A stretch of DNA of 64,000 bases from Dehalobacter sp. (GTDB lineage Bacteria > Bacillota > Desulfitobacteriia > Desulfitobacteriales > Syntrophobotulaceae): the NCBI GenBank assembly GCA_023667845.1, contig JAMPIU010000143.1:250574-314573 (forward strand), in the 5' to 3' direction. A model generated the notes under the pieces. It was not told the origin of the DNA and ran no database searches. It saw only the letters and a list, made by a program, of their open reading frames with translations. Position 1 is the first letter of the stretch. The number at the start of each line of letters is the position of its first letter. The position numbers and the translations under genes were made by a program. Below, one piece after another: positions 18,200 to 26,414 of this stretch.

Positions 18200-18287
18200 A
18201 TGGAGATCGTTTTCTGGTACCAATTCAATCCGGCGGAAAAAGGGATTTGCGTTACTTCCTCCTAACGTTGAGTTAGACTCGCGAGCC

Positions 18288-18347
18288 AAAAAAAGCCCCT
18301 CCTTGTAATAAACAGTTTTTGTTATTTAAACTGTCTACACAAGGGGA
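18288..18347 (-). terminator. Terminator on the minus strand
   Basis: Read on the minus strand, CCCCTTGT pairs with ACAAGGAGGGG across a loop that itself holds ACAGTTT/AAACTGT-type complementarity, followed by seven Ts. It lies downstream of the small membrane protein at 18389-18556. Confidence 0.75.
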
Positions 18348-18388
18348 GCATATCAGTTTGATCGGTGTTCTGCTTATTTTTGTCTTTA

Positions 18389-18556
18389 TTATTCCTGTTT
18401 TGGTTTAATGTTCTCAGCGATTACTTTTACTGTTTCTGCGAGTGATTGATGGGCTTTCGATAATTTCCAAATTGCGATGATTGTAAAAACATAACTGACA
18501 ATAATTCCAATCATGAAAATAAAATACAAGCCAAGAGCAGCACCCGAAAATTCCAT
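18389..18556 (-). CDS. 55-residue single-pass membrane protein
   Basis: A short gene with an AGGGGGTG ribosome site 7 bases before ATG 18556. The product begins MEFSGAALGLYFIFMIGII, a single membrane helix, and ends in an amphipathic cytoplasmic tail SKAHQSLAETVKVIAENIKP. A terminator follows on the same strand. The strong ribosome site, clean hydrophobic segment and own terminator support a real gene. Function unknown. Confidence 0.7.
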   Translation of the reverse strand: MEFSGAALGLYFIFMIGIIVSYVFTIIAIWKLSKAHQSLAETVKVIAENIKPKQE

Positions 18557-18789
18557 AATAACACCCCCTATTATTTATTTATCAATCAATAGTTAAATAA
18601 TTCTTTCTATAAATGGAATATCCTTCAAAAAAACAAAAAAATCTCGGGTAAGATGGATACGATTCTAAATCTGGGGTTAAACGACTACTTGGGTATTCGA
18701 AGAGACTGCCGATTATCTGTGGTATGATTGATGATTTTATTATACAAATAAATGGAAATTCGAGATTTCTATCAATGAAAGGGTAAACG

Positions 18790-19482
18790 ATGAGTGGCAT
18801 AGAACAAGAGATACAGCGCCGGCTATTCGAACTGCAGGATTTGAAATACAAAGAGTTTGCGTGCAAACTTATGCCTACAGTGAACCCGGAAACCGTGATC
18901 GGCGTCCGCACACCGGATCTGCGGAAGCTCGCCCGGGAATTTGCCAAAACGCCGGAGGCTTCGGAGTTTCTCCAAATCCTGCCGCACGCCTATTATGAAG
19001 AAAATAATCTGCACGGTTTCCTGATTGAAACGATCAAGGATTATGAGACCGCAGCTCGCGCCGTTGACGCCTTTCTGCCGTACATCGACAACTGGGCAAC
19101 CTGTGATCTGATTTCACCGAAGATATTTAAAAAGCATTTACCAGAGCTCTACGCAAAAATCAAAGTCTGGCTGATATCCAACCGGACCTATACAGTGCGT
19201 TTCGGGATGGGAATGCTGATGAGCTTCTATCTCGATGACGATTTCCGGCCGGAGATGCTTGATCTGGTGGCGGGTATCCGGTCGGAGGAATATTATGTCA
19301 ACATGATGATTGCCTGGTATTTCGCAACAGCATTGGCTAAACAGTACGAAGCGGCTTTACCGTACATTCAGGAACAGCGTCTGGAGAAGTGGACGCATAA
19401 CAAAGCGATCCAGAAAGCGATTGAGAGCTACCGGATCAGCGACAAAGCAAAGGCGTACCTGCGAACGCTGAAAATAAAATAA
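18790..19482 (+). CDS. AlkD-like DNA alkylation repair protein
   Basis: A 230-residue HEAT-repeat glycosylase of the AlkC/AlkD superfamily. The start region is RRLFELQDLKYKEF, followed by GVRTPDLRKLARE. Catalytic-site residues are present: W-A-T-C-D at about 98-102 (AlkD Trp/Asp pair) and the Arg of YTVRFGMGMLM, then YVNMMIAWYFA. These proteins excise bulky or cationic alkylated bases without base flipping. AAAGGG precedes ATG 18790. It overlaps nothing and seems monocistronic. Confidence 0.9.
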   Translation: MSGIEQEIQRRLFELQDLKYKEFACKLMPTVNPETVIGVRTPDLRKLAREFAKTPEASEFLQILPHAYYEENNLHGFLIETIKDYETAARAVDAFLPYIDNWATCDLISPKIFKKHLPELYAKIKVWLISNRTYTVRFGMGMLMSFYLDDDFRPEMLDLVAGIRSEEYYVNMMIAWYFATALAKQYEAALPYIQEQRLEKWTHNKAIQKAIESYRISDKAKAYLRTLKIK

Positions 19483-19486
19483 CGGG

Positions 19487-19933
19487 TTAAATCTCAAATG
19501 TACCGTATTTTTTAAGGATGAAAGATATAATAACGCCAAAAATCGTTAAAATGATTAGCGCAAACAGATTGGTGAGAGGTTCCAATTGTATTTGAGGGGC
19601 AATATTCAATAAGGGCATAAACAATCCCATCGAAGCAAACCCAACGGCGTTGCTCACGATGATGCCTTTTAAAATGGCAAAATCCTTACCGGTCATTTTC
19701 ATGACGATAACTAATATTATGGTTGTGCCAATACCCAAGGCCATTGTTCCGACTATTCCTAAAAATATCCCGATGGGTGAATTAACTTCACTCCAATTTA
19801 GAAAAACATCTGCGGCTATATTCCATGGAGATGTCATCGGAATTCCCAAAGCGATAATTATATAGGATAAGACGTCCATGATCATTGTGCCAATAATACC
19901 TGCAATGGTAGCAGCTCCAATAGAGTCTTTCAT
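19487..19933 (-). CDS. Four-TM membrane protein of unknown function
   Basis: A 148-residue protein with four hydrophobic helices (around 8-30, 52-78, 85-107, 117-140). It is glycine-rich in the first two (IAGIIGTMIMDV and GIVGTMALGIGTTIILV). A GGGGGTATCC site lies upstream of ATG 19933. It is convergent with the AlkD gene; the stops are 4 bases apart. No family is recognised. Confidence 0.7.
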   Translation of the reverse strand: MKDSIGAATIAGIIGTMIMDVLSYIIIALGIPMTSPWNIAADVFLNWSEVNSPIGIFLGIVGTMALGIGTTIILVIVMKMTGKDFAILKGIIVSNAVGFASMGLFMPLLNIAPQIQLEPLTNLFALIILTIFGVIISFILKKYGTFEI

Positions 19934-20098
19934 TTTTGGATACCCCCATAGTATTAAAATTTGTTATTAATGTTTCTCTGTTTAAATGCTTTTTATGTAT
20001 AAGGTAGACATCGTTATTCCATGATTGGGGGCTCTGGCGTCAACTCTTTTTATCCGGGCCTACAACTTGTTCTCCAATTTTAAAAAGGAAAAACGACA

Positions 20099-20660
20099 AT
20101 GATAATAAGTGTAAGCAGGCGAACAGATATCCCGGCATATTATGCAAAATGGTTTTATAATCGCCTAAAGGAAAAGTCTGTTCTTGTCCGTAACCCGATG
20201 AATATTCATCACATCAGTAAAATTGACCTTTCGCCGGATGTCGTTGACGGTATTGTTTTCTGGACGAAAAATCCGGCGCCGATGCTTGAACGGTTGGACG
20301 AGCTGAGAGCCTACACCTATTATTTTCAGTTTACCCTTAATGCCTACGGAAAAGATATTGAACCGAATGTACCGTCAAAAAATGATATTGTGATTCCAAC
20401 ATTTCAAGAACTGTCTAGAAGAATTGGCAAGGACAAGGTGATTTGGCGGTACGACCCGATTCTGTTCAATGCGGATTATACAACGGCGTATCATCTTAAG
20501 TTTTTTAAGTCGCTTGCAGCAAAGCTCGCCGGTTACACAGAAAAATGATGCTGCGCATAATCCGGAATCTCCATTGCTGTTTGGCAGTGTCGGCGAAAAT
20601 GATGTGGTAAAGACCCGTGATCTTAAATCGTGCCGCAATTGTCAGTCCGAATTGTTTTAG
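20099..20660 (+). pseudogene. DUF1848 gene with an internal deletion
   Basis: The first 148 codons (20099-20548) encode the N-terminal part of a DUF1848 protein: ISVSRRTDIPAYYAKWFYNRL, VDGIVFWTKNPAPM, FQFTLNAYGKDIEPN, KVIWRYDPILFN. The frame then jumps to another one encoding the true family C-terminus, NDAAHNPESPLLFGS followed by DVVKTRDLKSCRNCQSELF. The central part with the iron-sulphur cysteine cluster, about 110 codons, is absent. The junction lies at about 20543, where GYTEK meets NDAAHNP. The product would not be functional. Confidence 0.8.
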
Positions 20661-20884
20661 GAGCGATTGGGAAAAGTCCATACCTTAGAGTTTTATTGCA
20701 AATTATTGTAAAAAAGAAAAGGAAATAGAAAAATAAAAGAGAATTAAACAAAATTGGGTATTTTAGCCAAGTGGAAATTCCCGAATAAATGTTCGGAAAT
20801 TCCATAGTTATACGTAATAGGATGCAATAGCCGTACATCCATGTGCGAATAGTAGTAGAAGATTTTCGCTGGGGGTTAGTTAAT

Positions 20885-21505
20885 ATGATAAGGATAACTG
20901 AAAATCAAATTGAACCAGTTGCTAAGCTTCTGACAGAGTGTTTTATTGATGACCCCTTAACTGTATTACAGATAAAAGGAATAATTTATCAGGAAGAATT
21001 TCTTACAAAGCTCTTCCAGATTCAATTAGGTGTTTTTGTAAAAACAAGAGATGTTTACTCGTTAGATGATAAGTCTAATTCAGTAATAATAGGCTATGAA
21101 AAAAAGAAATTAAAAATGTTAAAGCAAATTATACTTAGTATACAGGCAACACAAAAAATAAGGAAACAAGTTAGTAAAGAGGATTTTGAATTATACGCAA
21201 ATAACGTCAGATCAGTTTCAAAAGCTATTAATTTAAACTGGCATAAACAATTTATTAAAAAGAACTATTATCATATAAATGTTGTTGCTGTTGCCCATGA
21301 AGAACGGGGTAAAGGCAAATTAAGGGCATTGATTACCCCAATTGTTGAGAATTGCCAAGAAAAAGGTATTCCAATTATCTTAGAAACAGATAATTCCAAT
21401 CATATTCCAATGTACGAACATATGGGATTTCAACTAATTAAAACTATGGAAGATAGCCGTATCGGACTAAATCAATATTGTTTTATCAAATATTCTAATA
21501 CTTAA
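20885..21505 (+). CDS. GNAT-family acetyltransferase
   Basis: A 206-residue protein starting at ATG 20885 behind GGGGGTTAG; the frame is open upstream to 20843 without a ribosome site. The C-terminal half holds the acetyl-CoA motif VVAVAHEERGKGKLRAL (R-x-x-G-x-G type). It is followed by IILETDNSNHIPMYEHMGFQLIKT, the usual motif B of GNAT enzymes. The substrate is not predictable. The gene is clearly richer in A and T than the genes at 16-19 kb, in keeping with recent acquisition of this stretch. Confidence 0.8.
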   Translation: MIRITENQIEPVAKLLTECFIDDPLTVLQIKGIIYQEEFLTKLFQIQLGVFVKTRDVYSLDDKSNSVIIGYEKKKLKMLKQIILSIQATQKIRKQVSKEDFELYANNVRSVSKAINLNWHKQFIKKNYYHINVVAVAHEERGKGKLRALITPIVENCQEKGIPIILETDNSNHIPMYEHMGFQLIKTMEDSRIGLNQYCFIKYSNT

Positions 21506-21516
21506 AGATTTCTGGG

Positions 21517-21536
21517 AGACGCCGTCCATGGCGTCT
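21517..21536 (+). terminator. Hairpin after the acetyltransferase
   Basis: AGACGCC, loop GTCCAT and GGCGTCT form a perfect 7-bp stem 12 bases after the stop. The T-tract is weak, so termination is likely but not certain. Confidence 0.5.
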
Positions 21537-21589
21537 TAGGCTGTATTACCAAAATCTGAGATATATGAATGTAATGCAAAGAAATTTAT

Positions 21590-22798
21590 TTGCCCAAAAT
21601 TATTTACATTTACATTTCCATTTCTATAGTATACTTAATTCTAAATAGTATCTTTACGAATGAAATGAGCGAATCGAATATGACAACATCAATCAGTACG
21701 GATGTTCTAGCAATCATCATTCTTTGCTTCGCAATATATTTGGCTAAGCGGAACATTGTTGTTAATAATTATAAGAATAAAATTTATATATTTGTGTCAT
21801 TGATTACAATTATTTTGCTTCTATTAGAAATAACGACTATTTTAATGGAACTATCAAGCAACAAACACCTCGTAATACCTCACCGCATAGCTAACATTAT
21901 AGGTTTTTCTTTGTGCCCAGTAGTTCCATACATTCTATTATTCTTTAATAGCAAAAGGGAAAAAGGGATTTTCGCTAATCGTATTTTGGCCTTGCCCTTA
22001 TATTTTAATGCTTTTGTATGCATTTCAAGTTACAAAACAGGCTGGATTTTTTTCGTCGATGCTCAAAATCAATATACACGGGGGAATTTATTTCTACTGC
22101 CAACTATAATTAGTATCTTTTATTTCGTATTAATGGTCATTACAGTCATTGAAAAAAGTGCAGAATTTGAAAAGAATGATAAAATTATTTTATCTTTGAT
22201 CTGTTTTATTCCTATAATTGGGATCATTATTCAAATTTTATTTAAAGAAATACTAGTTATTTGGGGAAGTGTCTCTATTTCTTTACTGATATATTATATT
22301 TTTTTACGGGAGTCACAATTTAAACATGATGTTCAAACTGAACTTAATAATCGCTCAGCATTTGAAAAAGAGATGGATCAATTTCTTAAGGGGGATAAAG
22401 ATGCAGCAATTGTTGTGGTTGACATCAATAACTTAAAAAGTATTAATGATAAATACGGGCATAAAGTCGGAGATGAAATAATTTACCATGCCGCAAAAAT
22501 CATACAGGAAAGTTTTTCGGGCATTGGTAAAGCATTTCGGATTGGCGGTGATGAATTTTGTATTATTTGCAAGGAGACTTCGAGGGAACAAGTGGATAGC
22601 GCCTTAACGAATTTAGATCACTTCTTATTTGCAATTAATGAAAAACGCGACATTAAAATTGTTCTTGCTTATGGATATTCTTTTTATATTAAAAATGAAA
22701 ATGAAAGTATATATTCTACATTTACTCAAGCTGATAAAGCTATGTATACACACAAGGCAAAATTAAAGGGCTTCTATGGCAGGAGTGTCGATGATTAG
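21590..22798 (+). CDS. Membrane-anchored GGDEF protein (diguanylate cyclase)
   Basis: A 402-residue protein with seven predicted membrane helices in the first 245 residues, then a GGDEF domain. The active-site loop reads FRIGGDEFCII with GGDEF at about 319-323, and the preceding IVVVDINNLKSINDKYGHKVGDE motif is intact. This predicts synthesis of cyclic di-GMP from two GTP. No RxxD inhibitory site precedes the loop. The start is TTG 21590 and lacks a good ribosome site, so the N-terminus is the least certain part. The same frame continues open for 39 codons beyond the TAG stop. Confidence 0.85.
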   Translation: MPKIIYIYISISIVYLILNSIFTNEMSESNMTTSISTDVLAIIILCFAIYLAKRNIVVNNYKNKIYIFVSLITIILLLLEITTILMELSSNKHLVIPHRIANIIGFSLCPVVPYILLFFNSKREKGIFANRILALPLYFNAFVCISSYKTGWIFFVDAQNQYTRGNLFLLPTIISIFYFVLMVITVIEKSAEFEKNDKIILSLICFIPIIGIIIQILFKEILVIWGSVSISLLIYYIFLRESQFKHDVQTELNNRSAFEKEMDQFLKGDKDAAIVVVDINNLKSINDKYGHKVGDEIIYHAAKIIQESFSGIGKAFRIGGDEFCIICKETSREQVDSALTNLDHFLFAINEKRDIKIVLAYGYSFYIKNENESIYSTFTQADKAMYTHKAKLKGFYGRSVDD

Positions 22799-23019
22799 CA
22801 AAAAAATATCTTTTTGCATGATAATGAAAGTTATCAAAATTATAAGAGAAAGAACCCCAGTTTACGATTAGATATTGACGGGGATATAGAAGAAGTCAAA
22901 TTACAGCAATCAGGATAATTTTTATAGGATAATCTAGAAGGACAGCCCTTCCTATTTACTAAAAATACGATAAATATAAGTTATCTTTAAAAAATGAAAA
23001 ATCTAAAGGAGGTACTGAA

Positions 23020-23448
23020 ATGGATTTTAAGGATTGTATGCAATTTATTACGGAGAGTCAGGCGACCTGTACCCTATGTACGATTGAGGGAGACCAGCCC
23101 CGGGGTAGGGGAATGGTTCCTTTGTGGGTGAAAGATGACGGAATCTATTTTACGACTGCTGCTTCTAAGGATTTGTATAAACAACTGCGTGCCAATTCCA
23201 AGGTGGAACTTTGTTTTGTCACCTTGCAGCCCATCAAGCATTTACGGATAATGGGCGATGTGGAGTTTGTTGAGGATTCCGCTTTAAGGGAAAAGGCCCT
23301 GGAAGAAAGACCTTTTCTCAAGGCCCTTGGTTTTGATACCCCGAATAATCCGAACTTTATTCTTTTCCGGGTAGTCAACGGGGAAGCCCATTTCTGGACC
23401 TGGGGAGACAATCTTAAGGAAGCGGACATACCGAGGATCAAATTCTAG
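23020..23448 (+). CDS. Pyridoxamine 5'-phosphate oxidase-like flavin protein
   Basis: A 142-residue split-barrel protein with AAAGGAGG before ATG 23020. The features are an N-terminal FITESQATCTLCTIEGDQPRGRGM strand pair, GIYFTTAASKDLYKQLRANSKVELCF in the FMN-binding region, and a FLKALGF C-terminal helix. Members of this group bind FMN or F420/heme-type cofactors. No substrate is predicted. It is followed by its own terminator. Confidence 0.85.
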   Translation: MDFKDCMQFITESQATCTLCTIEGDQPRGRGMVPLWVKDDGIYFTTAASKDLYKQLRANSKVELCFVTLQPIKHLRIMGDVEFVEDSALREKALEERPFLKALGFDTPNNPNFILFRVVNGEAHFWTWGDNLKEADIPRIKF

Positions 23449-23502
23449 ACCGTTATACTTTTAGAGTTAAAGCATATTCCGGTAAAATAAACCATCGTTA
23501 CA

Positions 23503-23529
23503 AAAGCTGTACAAATGTGCAGCTTTTTT
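23503..23529 (+). terminator. Rho-independent terminator
   Basis: AAAGCTG and CAGCTTT around a 10-base loop, continuing into a T-run. It ends the flavin protein transcript. Confidence 0.8.
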
Positions 23530-23644
23530 GGGGTCAGGAACTATGGGAAATCAATCTTTAAAACAGGGCGGTGCTTCACAATCGCAAAAGAAGTCAAGAA
23601 AAAAATAAGCATATTTGTTATCCTTTGAACTGGCAGGTGAGAAC

Positions 23645-24559
23645 ATGGAAAACTGGGAAAAAATTAAAGCAGTACAGCGGATGCAGGAGTATATCGATGA
23701 ACATTTGACCGAACCCATTACCCTGCATTCTCTGGCCCGGGCGGCGGGGTATTCGCCCTGGCATTCAGCCAGAATGTTTAAGGATCTGATCGGAAAAGCA
23801 CCGTTTGAATACATCCGGGCTTTGAGGTTATCCCAGGCAGCTGTTACACTGAAGGACAGGGATCGGAAAATCATTGATGTTGCTTTCGACTTCGTCTTTG
23901 ATTCCCATGAAGGATTCACCCGGGCCTTTTCCAAAGAATTCGGAATTACGCCGAAAACGTACAGCCAAAACAAAGAAACGGCATCTCTTAAACTTTTCAT
24001 ACCCGGCTATGTCCGTGATTATTACCTGACGAAACAAAAAGGAGAGAGCAATATGTCTGATCATTCTCAGTTAAACACGGTCTTTGTACAAGTGGTGGAA
24101 CGTTCCGCCCGGAAACTGATCTTCAAAAGCGGCTTAAAAGCGACCCATTATTTTGAATACTGCGAAGAAGTAGGGTGTGCTGTCTGGGAACAGCTCTCCG
24201 CAATTAAAGAAGCCATCTATGAACCCATTGGGATGTGGCTGCCGGACAATTTGCGCCGGCCGGATACGTCGCTTTATGCCCAAGGGGTTGAGGTTCCGGC
24301 GGATTATACGGGGGAAATTCCGGATGGTTACGAGAGCATGAACCTGTCGCCGTGCAAGATGATGGTTTTTCAGGGTCAGCCTTTTGATGATTCGAAATTT
24401 GGCGAGGCGATCGAAGAATTATGGGAAGTCATGAAAAGTTACAATCCGGAAATCTATGGTTTTCAGTGGGCGGACGAGGACGGCCCGCGATTCCAGCTGG
24501 CGCCCATGGGCTACAGAGGGTATATCGAGGCCAGGCCAGTCAGGGAATTGAAAAAATAG
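23645..24559 (+). CDS. AraC-family regulator with GyrI-like effector domain
   Basis: A 304-residue protein; ATG 23645 follows AGGTGAGAAC and is preferred over the in-frame start at 23615. The N-terminal 100 residues hold two helix-turn-helix motifs (ITLHSLARAAGYSPWHSARMFKDLIGKAPFEYIR split over two helices, then IIDVAFDFVFDSHEGFTRAFSKEFGITPKTY). The C-terminal 150 residues form an effector-binding domain (FVQVVERSARKLIFKSGLKATHYFEY). This layout is like Rob/SoxS-type multidrug sensors. The second 15-kb-distant GyrI-like protein at 15775 shares the C-terminal fold. Confidence 0.88.
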   Translation: MENWEKIKAVQRMQEYIDEHLTEPITLHSLARAAGYSPWHSARMFKDLIGKAPFEYIRALRLSQAAVTLKDRDRKIIDVAFDFVFDSHEGFTRAFSKEFGITPKTYSQNKETASLKLFIPGYVRDYYLTKQKGESNMSDHSQLNTVFVQVVERSARKLIFKSGLKATHYFEYCEEVGCAVWEQLSAIKEAIYEPIGMWLPDNLRRPDTSLYAQGVEVPADYTGEIPDGYESMNLSPCKMMVFQGQPFDDSKFGEAIEELWEVMKSYNPEIYGFQWADEDGPRFQLAPMGYRGYIEARPVRELKK

Positions 24560-24874
24560 GTTTCACAAGGCGGGAATTCAAGCTGGAGCGATTCGTTTTG
24601 TTCCGGCTTTTTGTTTTGTTTCCCGCTAATCTTTGAGTATAATATAGGCAAAGAAGGAAAAAACGAAGAAGAAGATCCGGATGCGTGATTGAATAAGCGG
24701 AGGCTGTCTGCTGTTTGCGCAGGAATGATTGAAATAATTTATCCTACCATTTATTGTAACATAATCTCTATGATTATATTGAAAATAATCGAACCTTATA
24801 CAGGCCAAATAGACAAATAAATCCTTAAAAGTGATATAATGGATTGGAATTAGGCAGTAAGGTGAGGGGACCGG
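24560..24874. other. Intergenic region, no gene seen
   Basis: No supported gene in either direction. A TATAAT at 24835-24840 lies 35 bases before the next start codon and may be the -10 of the lipoprotein gene. Confidence 0.4.
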
Positions 24875-25837
24875 ATGTTCAGGATAAACAACAATATATA
24901 CAACGATATATACAGAGTGAGCGTAATGCTTGCTTTGATCTTTATTTTTGGATCCATATCAGGCTGCAGTTCAGCAATCAAAAATTCACAGGTCCAATCG
25001 GAGCCTGCGAATCAAGTTCCCGTATTTTCTACTACTCAAATTGATTCGCCGGCAAAATTTGCTCAGGCTTATCAAAAGGTGATTCCTTCTCTTTCCCGGG
25101 AAGAAACAGCGGCGCTGCAAAAACAAGCCGATAACGGAAAGGCAGGCTTTCTCCTGGTTCCAGACACAAGCGCCATTCGAATGTTAAACCTTTCCGGAGG
25201 GCAAGCCGAGAATCTGTATCATGGACCGGATGGGACTTCTTCATTTCTTTATGCATGGGATGATCATAATGCGGTATTTATAAACCTTGTCCAACCTGAG
25301 AAAAAAGGGGAAGGCGGTATCTGGACCGTAACAGGATATTCCAGTTTAACAGAAGACGGCCTTTATTGGTATGATGATATTGTCTGTTTTTCTGATGGCT
25401 TGGTAGAAATCATGGGAACAAAAATAGGTTATCAAAAACCTACGGAAGCTGAGGCAACCAAGCTGCTGGAATGTATTTCCCCCCGGCAGGAGGAGATAAT
25501 CATGAGCTGGGCAGTTAAGAGCTATATTGCTTCCCAAAAACAAAAATATGATAATCTTAAAGCCCTTTGCAGCAGAGAACTTGCAGATGAGATCATGGTT
25601 AACACCGAGGGCGGGGACAAAAACGAATATGGGGCTGGAGCGTTCTTGGCGTTAAAAAACTGTACTGAGGATAAACCGGCTAAAATCTATTTCCCCCGGC
25701 CAGAAATAGGAACCTCTTTATATTCTGTAACCCTTGATATTGAAAATAATCAATGTCTCGTTGTATTCTTCCAAATCGAACCCGATGGCGGTGCAGCCAT
25801 TGCCAAGGCAGTATTAAGCCCAAAAAATAAATTATAA
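24875..25837 (+). CDS. Lipoprotein of unknown function
   Basis: A 320-residue protein with GAGGGGACCGG just before ATG 24875. The signal peptide ends in SISGC with the lipid cysteine near residue 31. A Gln/Ser/Pro linker leads into a soluble domain with FINLVQPEKKGEGGIWTVTGYSS and a C-terminal NTF2-like segment (AVKSYIASQKQKYDNLKALCSREL). No family is recognised. It is the last gene before the toxin-antitoxin repeats, which begin right at its stop codon. Confidence 0.7.
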   Translation: MFRINNNIYNDIYRVSVMLALIFIFGSISGCSSAIKNSQVQSEPANQVPVFSTTQIDSPAKFAQAYQKVIPSLSREETAALQKQADNGKAGFLLVPDTSAIRMLNLSGGQAENLYHGPDGTSSFLYAWDDHNAVFINLVQPEKKGEGGIWTVTGYSSLTEDGLYWYDDIVCFSDGLVEIMGTKIGYQKPTEAEATKLLECISPRQEEIIMSWAVKSYIASQKQKYDNLKALCSRELADEIMVNTEGGDKNEYGAGAFLALKNCTEDKPAKIYFPRPEIGTSLYSVTLDIENNQCLVVFFQIEPDGGAAIAKAVLSPKNKL

Positions 25838-25953
25838 GAATACTATTAAAGAAATGTTCTTGGCATAATTAATGGAAAGGGAGTATTCGCATGATTAACA
25901 AAATTTTACATATATCTATGTATTTTAACTTAAATATGGTATATAATATAAGT

Positions 25954-26069
25954 AAAGGAATCATGCAGCTAACATGATTCCCCACAACAACAGCCGCTTT
26001 AAGGGCGGTCGGCTTTTGAAAAACGGAATAGACCGTTATCCATTGCAGAGTGGCGGTCTATTTCCTTTT
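25954..26069 (+). ncRNA. Predicted antisense RNA, copy 1 (RatA/SR4-like)
   Basis: A TATAAT at 25942-25947 sits at the right distance from a start near 25954. The predicted RNA contains the hairpin GAATCATG/CATGATTC and the hairpin GCCG...CGGTCGGC. It ends in a terminator with arms GGAATAGACCG and CGGTCTATTTCC followed by TTTT at 26066-26069. Its 3' end overlaps the last codons of the convergent toxin gene, the arrangement known for txpA/RatA and bsrG/SR4. Ends are predicted, not measured. Confidence 0.65.
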
Positions 26070-26141
26070 ATGGAATGAAAGTATTAAAACCACCAATGTT
26101 CCAAAGGATATCATCAGTGTTAGTGTTTGATATACTTCCAT
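26058..26141 (-). CDS. Type I toxin, holin-like (TxpA/BsrG family), copy 1
   Basis: A 27-residue hydrophobic peptide beginning MEVYQTLTLMISFGTL and ending in a basic tail (FHKRK). The pattern VY-x-(S/T)L-x-x-MI-x-FG is shared with B. subtilis BsrG and TxpA and the putative holin-like toxin family. It has a perfect AGGAGG ribosome site 7 bases before ATG 26141. The expected action is insertion into the membrane. It is too short for routine gene callers. Control by the convergent RNA is inferred from position. Confidence 0.8.
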   Translation of the reverse strand: MEVYQTLTLMISFGTLVVLILSFHKRK

Positions 26142-26148
26142 GGCATCA

Positions 26149-26207
26149 CCTCCTTTCCGGAGGGAATGCCGACCGCCCTGCACGCCATCTGTTGCAGGGC
26201 TATTATA
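26149..26207 (-). promoter_or_regulatory. Toxin promoter and sequestered ribosome site, copy 1
   Basis: On the minus strand an extended -10 (TGTTATAAT; hexamer at 26202-26207) is followed by a 5' leader with a GCCCTGC/GTGCAGGGC hairpin. CCCTCC (26159-26164) then faces AGGAGG (26149-26154) across a four-base loop, so the ribosome site would be hidden in a stem. This is typical of type I toxin mRNAs. Confidence 0.65.
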
Positions 26208-26244
26208 ACATAAATTACCAGATTAAACCATATACTAACAAAAG

Positions 26245-26278
26245 AAGATGCTGCACATTAAACTTGCAGCATCTTTTT
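26245..26278 (+). terminator. Terminator hairpin after repeat copy 1
   Basis: AAGATGCTGCA and TGCAGCATCTT form a perfect 11-bp stem followed by TTTTCC. No obvious gene reads into it on the plus strand apart from the antisense RNA. Confidence 0.7.
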
Positions 26279-26414
26279 CCTTTTTGCAATCTTAAGCTTT
26301 AAAAGATTCAAGCCACTAATCCATATTATCGGACACTAATCCGGAACGAACAGGGTTTATAATTCAAAGCTGAATGCAAAACCGCAATACGATTGAATTC
26401 CTTGGTTAGCGGTA

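Larger units (their letters stand above)
25838..26237. repeat. Toxin-antitoxin repeat unit, copy 1
   Basis: A roughly 400-bp unit that recurs at 28717-29119 and in part at 29120-29288. It begins with AAGAATACTATTAAAGAAATG and ends after CATAAATTACCA. It carries, on opposite strands, a short toxin gene and a facing antisense RNA gene. The inverted repeat GGGCGGTCGGC (26003-26013) and GCCGACCGCCC (26168-26178) brackets the toxin gene. Confidence 0.85.

Noticed and set aside
18295-18347. Hairpin considered as an insertion sequence end
   Set aside because: There is no transposase or second copy nearby. The stem plus T-run fits a terminator for the small minus-strand gene.
20885-22798. Possible riboswitch upstream of the GGDEF gene
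   Set aside because: Only 84 bases separate the genes, and they contain a simple hairpin without conserved c-di-GMP aptamer elements.
26075-26302. Plus-strand 75-codon frame across the first toxin unit
   Set aside because: It is the antisense of the toxin gene; it has no ribosome site, and the similar frame in copy 2 at 28929 diverges at the ends. The conserved coding sense is the minus-strand 27-codon frame.
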